Origin: Verrucomicrobiota bacterium
Lineage (GTDB): Bacteria > Verrucomicrobiota > Verrucomicrobiia > Chthoniobacterales > UBA10450
DNA length: 16,721 bases
Assembly (NCBI GenBank): GCA_003218785.1
Contig: QHOM01000049.1
Span: 1-16,721, forward strand
Direction: 5' to 3'
Part shown: positions 13,085 through 16,721 of the stretch, in pieces
Numbering within the stretch: position 1 is the first letter of the stretch
Layout: each line of letters starts with the position of its first letter
The notes under the pieces: generated by a model
Seen by the model: only the letters and a program-made list of their open reading frames with translations
Databases searched by the model: none
Told to the model about the DNA's origin: nothing
Position numbers and translations under genes: made by a program

Positions 13085-13106
13085 GTTAAATCGTTAAACA
13101 GTTAAA
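13085..13106 (-). repeat. Three-unit GTTAAA tandem repeat upstream of the ATPase gene
   Basis: GTTAAA occurs at 13085, 13093 and 13101, an exact 8 bp period, in the 51 bp gap between the two ATPase genes. On the sense strand it reads TTTAAC three times and ends 19 nt before the start codon at 13065. It is the same unit as the two-copy tract before queE. Confidence 0.55.
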
Positions 13107-13116
13107 CCGGTGGTCA

Positions 13117-14820
13117 TCAGCTTACGTCACCTATCGTAATGGAAATGACTTCTTCGGCAGAGGTAAGACCGGCCAGAATCTTGCGCACACCGTCTTCGCG
13201 CAGCGTCCGCATGCCCAGTTCACGGGCCCGTCGCCGCAGCATCAAAGTGGAGCTGCGTTTGTTGATCATATGGCGCACCTCATCGTCGATCACAAAAATT
13301 TCAAATATGCCCATTCGACCCTTGTAACCGATTTGACGGCATTGTTCGCATCCCGCCGGCTTCATTACCTGCGCTTCCCGGAGCTGCCCCGGTTCAATTC
13401 GCAACGCACGCAATTCCGTCTCGGTAAGTTCCCCCGGTTGTTTGCAGTTGCTGCACAGGCGCCGGACAAGCCTTTGCGCCATGATCGCACGTACCGAGGA
13501 AGCAACAAGAAACCGCTGGACACCGATATCGATTAGGCGGGCGACGGCAGAAGGAGCGTCGTTCGTGTGCAATGTGCTGAAAACAAGATGTCCGGTCAGG
13601 CTCGCGTTCGTCGCGATACTCGCAGTCTCGAGGTCGCGAATCTCGCCGATCATAATGATGTTCGGCGCCTGACGCAGGATAGAGCGCAACGCCGCCGGAA
13701 AGGTCATGCCGATCTCCGGATTCACCGGCACCTGGTTGATCCCATTCATCTGATATTCAATCGGCTCTTCAACCGTGATGATCTTGCGGTCTGGTTTATT
13801 GACGTAATTGAGGCAGGCGTAAAGCGTGGTCGTCTTGCCGGATCCGGTTGGGCCAGTAACAAGAAGAATCCCGTCTGGCAACTTGATGAGGCGCTCGAGG
13901 ATTTCCTGATCATCGGAAAAAAATCCAAGCTCCGGCAAACCAAGCTTCAAGCTGGACTTATCAAGCAGGCGCATGACCACGCTCTCACCGTGGTTGGTAG
14001 GAATGGTCGAGACGCGAAGATCGATCGGTTTTCTTTTAATTTTTACCTGAATGCGACCGTCTTGCGGCAACCGCTTCTCTGCGATGCTCATCGAACCGGT
14101 CATGATCTTGAGCCGGCTGGTAATGGCCGATTGCAGACGCTTGGGCGGCGCCTGCATTTCCTGCAATACACCGTCGATACGAAAGCGGACGCGAAATTTT
14201 TTATCGAGCGGCTCCAAATGAATATCGCTCGCCCCTGCGCGGTGGGCCTCGATCATCAACATCGACACGAGGCGAATAATTGGTGCGTCAGCTTCATCGA
14301 TTCCCGTTGCTTCCGCGCCGTCGCCGATTTCCAGGCCAAGATCGACATCTTCTCCGATTTCTTTTTGCAGAACGTCCGCGGCTTCGTCAGCGGTGCCATA
14401 ATATTTGATTAGCGCCTCGCGAATTTTCTTTGGGCTCGTGCAAACGAGTTCCAACTCACGCTGGAGCAGAAAACTGAGACTATCGATCGTATCGATGTCG
14501 AGTGGATTACCTATCGCCACAACCAGTCCGGTTTCACCAAAACCGACCGGAATCACTTTGAAACGGCGCGCTTCTTCCCCTCGGATCTGATTGATGACTT
14601 GCGGCGGAATCACGATGGAGGAGATGTCGATCCAATCCATGTGCGCCTGCGCGGCGAGCGTTCGCGAGACGTCCACTTCGGAAACGATTCCGTCTTCGAG
14701 TAAAACGTCGACCACATTGCTTGCGCCGTTTAGACGCAAGCGCGCGTGCTCAATCTGGGGGCGTGTCACCAGTCCCACGTCTTGCAGGATTCTGAGGAGG
14801 TAATCTTCGCTCTGTTGCAC
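13117..14820 (-). CDS. GspE/PilB-family secretion/pilus assembly ATPase (paralogue 2)
   Basis: This 567-residue ATPase has the same layout as the neighbouring paralogue: a GspE-N domain (1-140), ASDIHLEPLD (about 197-206), Walker A GPTGSGKT at 323-330, Walker B with GEIRD at 392-396, the His box LVFSTLHTND and zinc cysteines Cys456, 459, 491 and 494. A visible difference is at the Asp box: LRQAPNIIM replaces the usual LRQDPD, so both box aspartates are lost in this copy while the Walker B Glu is kept. The start is GTG 14820. An in-frame stop lies 30 bp upstream and no ATG precedes the conserved region, so the start is well constrained, although no ribosome binding site is seen. It lies between glmS and paralogue 1, all on the minus strand. 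Confidence 0.92.
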   Translation of the reverse strand: MQQSEDYLLRILQDVGLVTRPQIEHARLRLNGASNVVDVLLEDGIVSEVDVSRTLAAQAHMDWIDISSIVIPPQVINQIRGEEARRFKVIPVGFGETGLVVAIGNPLDIDTIDSLSFLLQRELELVCTSPKKIREALIKYYGTADEAADVLQKEIGEDVDLGLEIGDGAEATGIDEADAPIIRLVSMLMIEAHRAGASDIHLEPLDKKFRVRFRIDGVLQEMQAPPKRLQSAITSRLKIMTGSMSIAEKRLPQDGRIQVKIKRKPIDLRVSTIPTNHGESVVMRLLDKSSLKLGLPELGFFSDDQEILERLIKLPDGILLVTGPTGSGKTTTLYACLNYVNKPDRKIITVEEPIEYQMNGINQVPVNPEIGMTFPAALRSILRQAPNIIMIGEIRDLETASIATNASLTGHLVFSTLHTNDAPSAVARLIDIGVQRFLVASSVRAIMAQRLVRRLCSNCKQPGELTETELRALRIEPGQLREAQVMKPAGCEQCRQIGYKGRMGIFEIFVIDDEVRHMINKRSSTLMLRRRARELGMRTLREDGVRKILAGLTSAEEVISITIGDVS

Positions 14821-14926
14821 CGGGGGAAAGATGTCCGAGCCGATAATCTACTGCAAATCGCGTAACTTAAAAGGAACGAGCCCCTCGGGGCGAAAGAGAC
14901 GCTTCTTTCGTCCCAGGAGGAGGTTT
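14821..14926 (-). other. Spacer between glmS and ATPase paralogue 2 with weak hairpins
   Basis: The 106 bp spacer has small GC hairpins: GCCC-CTCG-GGGC at about 14879-14890, and GACG/CGTC around CTTCTTT at about 14898-14912. On the minus strand the first is followed by tcgttccttttaag, a weak T-rich tail. This could attenuate readthrough from glmS into the secretion genes, but it is not a convincing terminator. Confidence 0.3.
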
Positions 14927-16721
14927 TTACTCCACCGTCACGCTCTTGGCAAGGTTGCGCGGTTTATCGATGTCACGGCCAAGCTCGACGGCAAGATGAT
15001 AGGCGAGAAGCTGAAGCGGAATGACCGTGAGTATTGGCATGACGCAATCCGGCGCGTCTGGCAGGGAGATAATTTCGTTGGCGATGTCTTTGAGTTGCTT
15101 CGCGCCATTTCCGCTGGTGAGTGCAATAATGGGGCCTTTACGAGCCTTGACTTGCTCGATGTTATTCAGATTTTTCGAGAAGACCGCATCGTCGGGCACG
15201 ATAAAAACCGAGGGAAGATCCGGGCGGACCAACGCGATAATGCCGTGCTTGAGCTCGGCACTGGGGTGACCTTCGGCGAAAAGATAGGTGATCTCCTTCA
15301 TTTTCAGGGCCCCTTCGAGCGCAATCGGAAAATTGAATTGTCGCCCAAAAAAAAGCACGCCGTTCACATCGGCATATTTCTTGGCAATTGCTTTAATCTG
15401 ATCGCTCAGTTTCAGAACTTCCTCGATCTGCTCGGGCAATGCTTCCAGTGCTTCAATGATCCGGCTTCCCTCGGCCGTGGAAAGATTTCGCATCCGGCCG
15501 AAAAGCAGACCGATGAGAGTGAGAATGACAAGTTGCGAAGTAAAGGATTTCGTGGCTGCGACGCCGATCTCTGGACCGGCATGCATGTAAACGCCACCGT
15601 CACTCTCGCGCGCGATCGTGCTCGCGACGTTGTTACAAATTCCCAGCGTCCGAAAACCTTTGCGCCGGCTTTCACGAAGTGCTCCGAGCGTATCCGCAGT
15701 TTCGCCGCTCTGGCTGATGGCAAAAACCAGAGTCTCCGGCGTCATCGGCGTGTTGCGATGGCGAAACTCGCTCGCATATTCGACTTCGGTGGGAATATTC
15801 GCCAGGCGCTCGATTAGATATTCCCCTATCCTGCCGGCATGGAGAGCGGTGCCGCAACCAGTAAGAATAATGCGCCCGACGTCGCGCAATTGGGCGGGCG
15901 TCATGTTCAAGCCGCCCAGCTTCGCGGTGCATTCTTGAACGCTAAGACGGCCGCGCATCGCATCGCGCACCGTGTCGGGCTGCTCAAAGATCTCCTTGAG
16001 CATGTAATGTCGAAAATCGCCTTTCTTAATGTCCTCGGCAGTGAATTCGACTTTGCTCACTGGATGATCGCCACTTTCTCCACCGAGCGAAGTGATCTCG
16101 AATTTGTCTCGCTCCACGCTGACCACGTCGAAGTCGTTTAAGTAAACAGCGTCGCGGGTGTAAGCGACGATTGCGCTCACGTCACTGGCAAGAAAGTTTT
16201 CGCCTTTGCCTACCCCAAGGACCAGCGGGCTTCCTCGTCGCGCGCCGATCATGAAATCCGGGACATCCGCGTGAACCAGCGCGATGCCGTACGTGCCGAT
16301 CACTTTTTGAAGCGCAGCGCGAACCGCACCAAGGAGGCGCGCTCTTTTCTGATAAACATCCACCGTGCTTGCGCACGATTCGTCGTAGAGTCTTCCAATC
16401 AGATGCGCGAGCACCTCGGTGTCGGTTTCCGAGCGAAATTTGGTATCGCCGTTGTGGACTAGATCCTGTTTAAGCACTCGATAATTTTCGATCACCCCGT
16501 TATGCACGAGCGCGAGCTTGCCGCTGGCATCAAAGTGCGGGTGCGCGTTTTCGTCGGTCACTTTGCCGTGCGTAGCCCAGCGTGTGTGACTGATACCAAA
16601 GCAGCCCGAAAGCGGTCGCTTTTTCGTCAATCTTGCAAGCGCCGCGATGCGTCCGGCACATTTACGCATCTCCAGATGTCCTCCATCTACAACAGCGACG
16701 CCGGCGGAGTCATAGCCTCGA
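14927..16721 (-). CDS. glmS: Glutamine--fructose-6-phosphate aminotransferase GlmS (5' end outside window)
   Basis: GlmS makes glucosamine-6-phosphate from fructose-6-phosphate and glutamine, the entry to peptidoglycan and lipopolysaccharide amino sugars. The frame is open to the window edge, where RGYDSAGVAVVDGG is read, so about 25 residues, including the N-terminal catalytic Cys, are missing. Visible glutaminase motifs are SHTRWATHGK, NAHPHFD and VHNGVIENY. Two SIS domains follow (LTGCGTALHAGRIGEYLIE; FAISQSGETADTLGALRES; GVAATKSFTSQL; EGHPSAELKHG). The C-terminus DIDKPRNLAKSVTVE is the canonical ending that forms the active-site C-tail. 597 residues are visible of about 610-620. Downstream on the same strand are the secretion ATPases; there is no functional link beyond shared orientation. 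A glmS ribozyme, if any, would lie outside the window. Confidence 0.97.
   Translation of the reverse strand, partial: RGYDSAGVAVVDGGHLEMRKCAGRIAALARLTKKRPLSGCFGISHTRWATHGKVTDENAHPHFDASGKLALVHNGVIENYRVLKQDLVHNGDTKFRSETDTEVLAHLIGRLYDESCASTVDVYQKRARLLGAVRAALQKVIGTYGIALVHADVPDFMIGARRGSPLVLGVGKGENFLASDVSAIVAYTRDAVYLNDFDVVSVERDKFEITSLGGESGDHPVSKVEFTAEDIKKGDFRHYMLKEIFEQPDTVRDAMRGRLSVQECTAKLGGLNMTPAQLRDVGRIILTGCGTALHAGRIGEYLIERLANIPTEVEYASEFRHRNTPMTPETLVFAISQSGETADTLGALRESRRKGFRTLGICNNVASTIARESDGGVYMHAGPEIGVAATKSFTSQLVILTLIGLLFGRMRNLSTAEGSRIIEALEALPEQIEEVLKLSDQIKAIAKKYADVNGVLFFGRQFNFPIALEGALKMKEITYLFAEGHPSAELKHGIIALVRPDLPSVFIVPDDAVFSKNLNNIEQVKARKGPIIALTSGNGAKQLKDIANEIISLPDAPDCVMPILTVIPLQLLAYHLAVELGRDIDKPRNLAKSVTVE

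Noticed and set aside
13567..14412. 281-codon plus-strand ORF opposite ATPase paralogue 2
   Set aside because: It is antisense to the ATPase core, including Walker motifs, and has no recognisable features of its own.
14831..15817. 328-codon plus-strand ORF opposite glmS
   Set aside because: It is antisense to well-conserved glmS coding sequence and has low-complexity, Arg/Phe-rich composition typical of a shadow frame.

Overview
The window looks like chromosomal DNA from a soil-type member of the PVC group, most likely a verrucomicrobion (inference). The reasons are prepilin processing of the SA|FTLIELL type, two GspE/PilB-like ATPases beside a PilC/GspF gene and a pseudopilin, very few Shine-Dalgarno sequences, and many short palindromic intergenic repeats. 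No rRNA, tRNA or CRISPR array was seen.

Layout. (1) Bases 1-2171 look accessory: the 3' end of a VapC-type PIN toxin, a decayed second copy of queD, and a Tat-exported amidase-signature hydrolase lying between the two queD copies. (2) Bases 2172-3197, minus strand, hold a compact queE-queD pair for the 7-deazaguanine (queuosine/preQ0) pathway. They are followed by about 320 bp of non-coding, repeat-like DNA and a secreted NlpC/P60-like protein (3520-4272, minus). (3) Bases 4422-9310, plus strand, form a housekeeping run: dapF, dapA, dapB (meso-diaminopimelate/lysine), folK (folate), panB (pantothenate), and a membrane-anchored OmpA-domain protein. Neighbouring genes overlap or nearly touch at dapA/dapB and folK/panB. 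(4) Bases 9384-16721, minus strand, hold glmS (5' end outside the window), two GspE/PilB-family ATPases, a PilC/GspF gene broken by a frameshift with apparent loss of a membrane segment, and a GspG-like pseudopilin. Together these form a type II secretion/type IV pilus-like module without PilT.

No complete new defence or mobile system is visible. The most unusual material is in the small-scale structure. A family of about 55-64 bp double-hairpin elements bounded by TGTAG...CTACA occurs at four places: the dapF divergent promoter region, the dapB-folK junction (where it supplies the dapB stop codon), the convergent ompA-like/pseudopilin junction, and inside the prepilin leader, where it is translated. 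Short 8-9 bp tandem repeats sit just upstream of three start codons. The split pilC and the queD remnant are the main signs of gene decay.

Functionally, dapF/A/B and glmS feed peptidoglycan precursor synthesis, the OmpA-domain and NlpC/P60-like proteins probably act on or bind the cell wall, and the ATPase/PilC/pseudopilin genes would build an envelope-spanning secretion or pilus machine.
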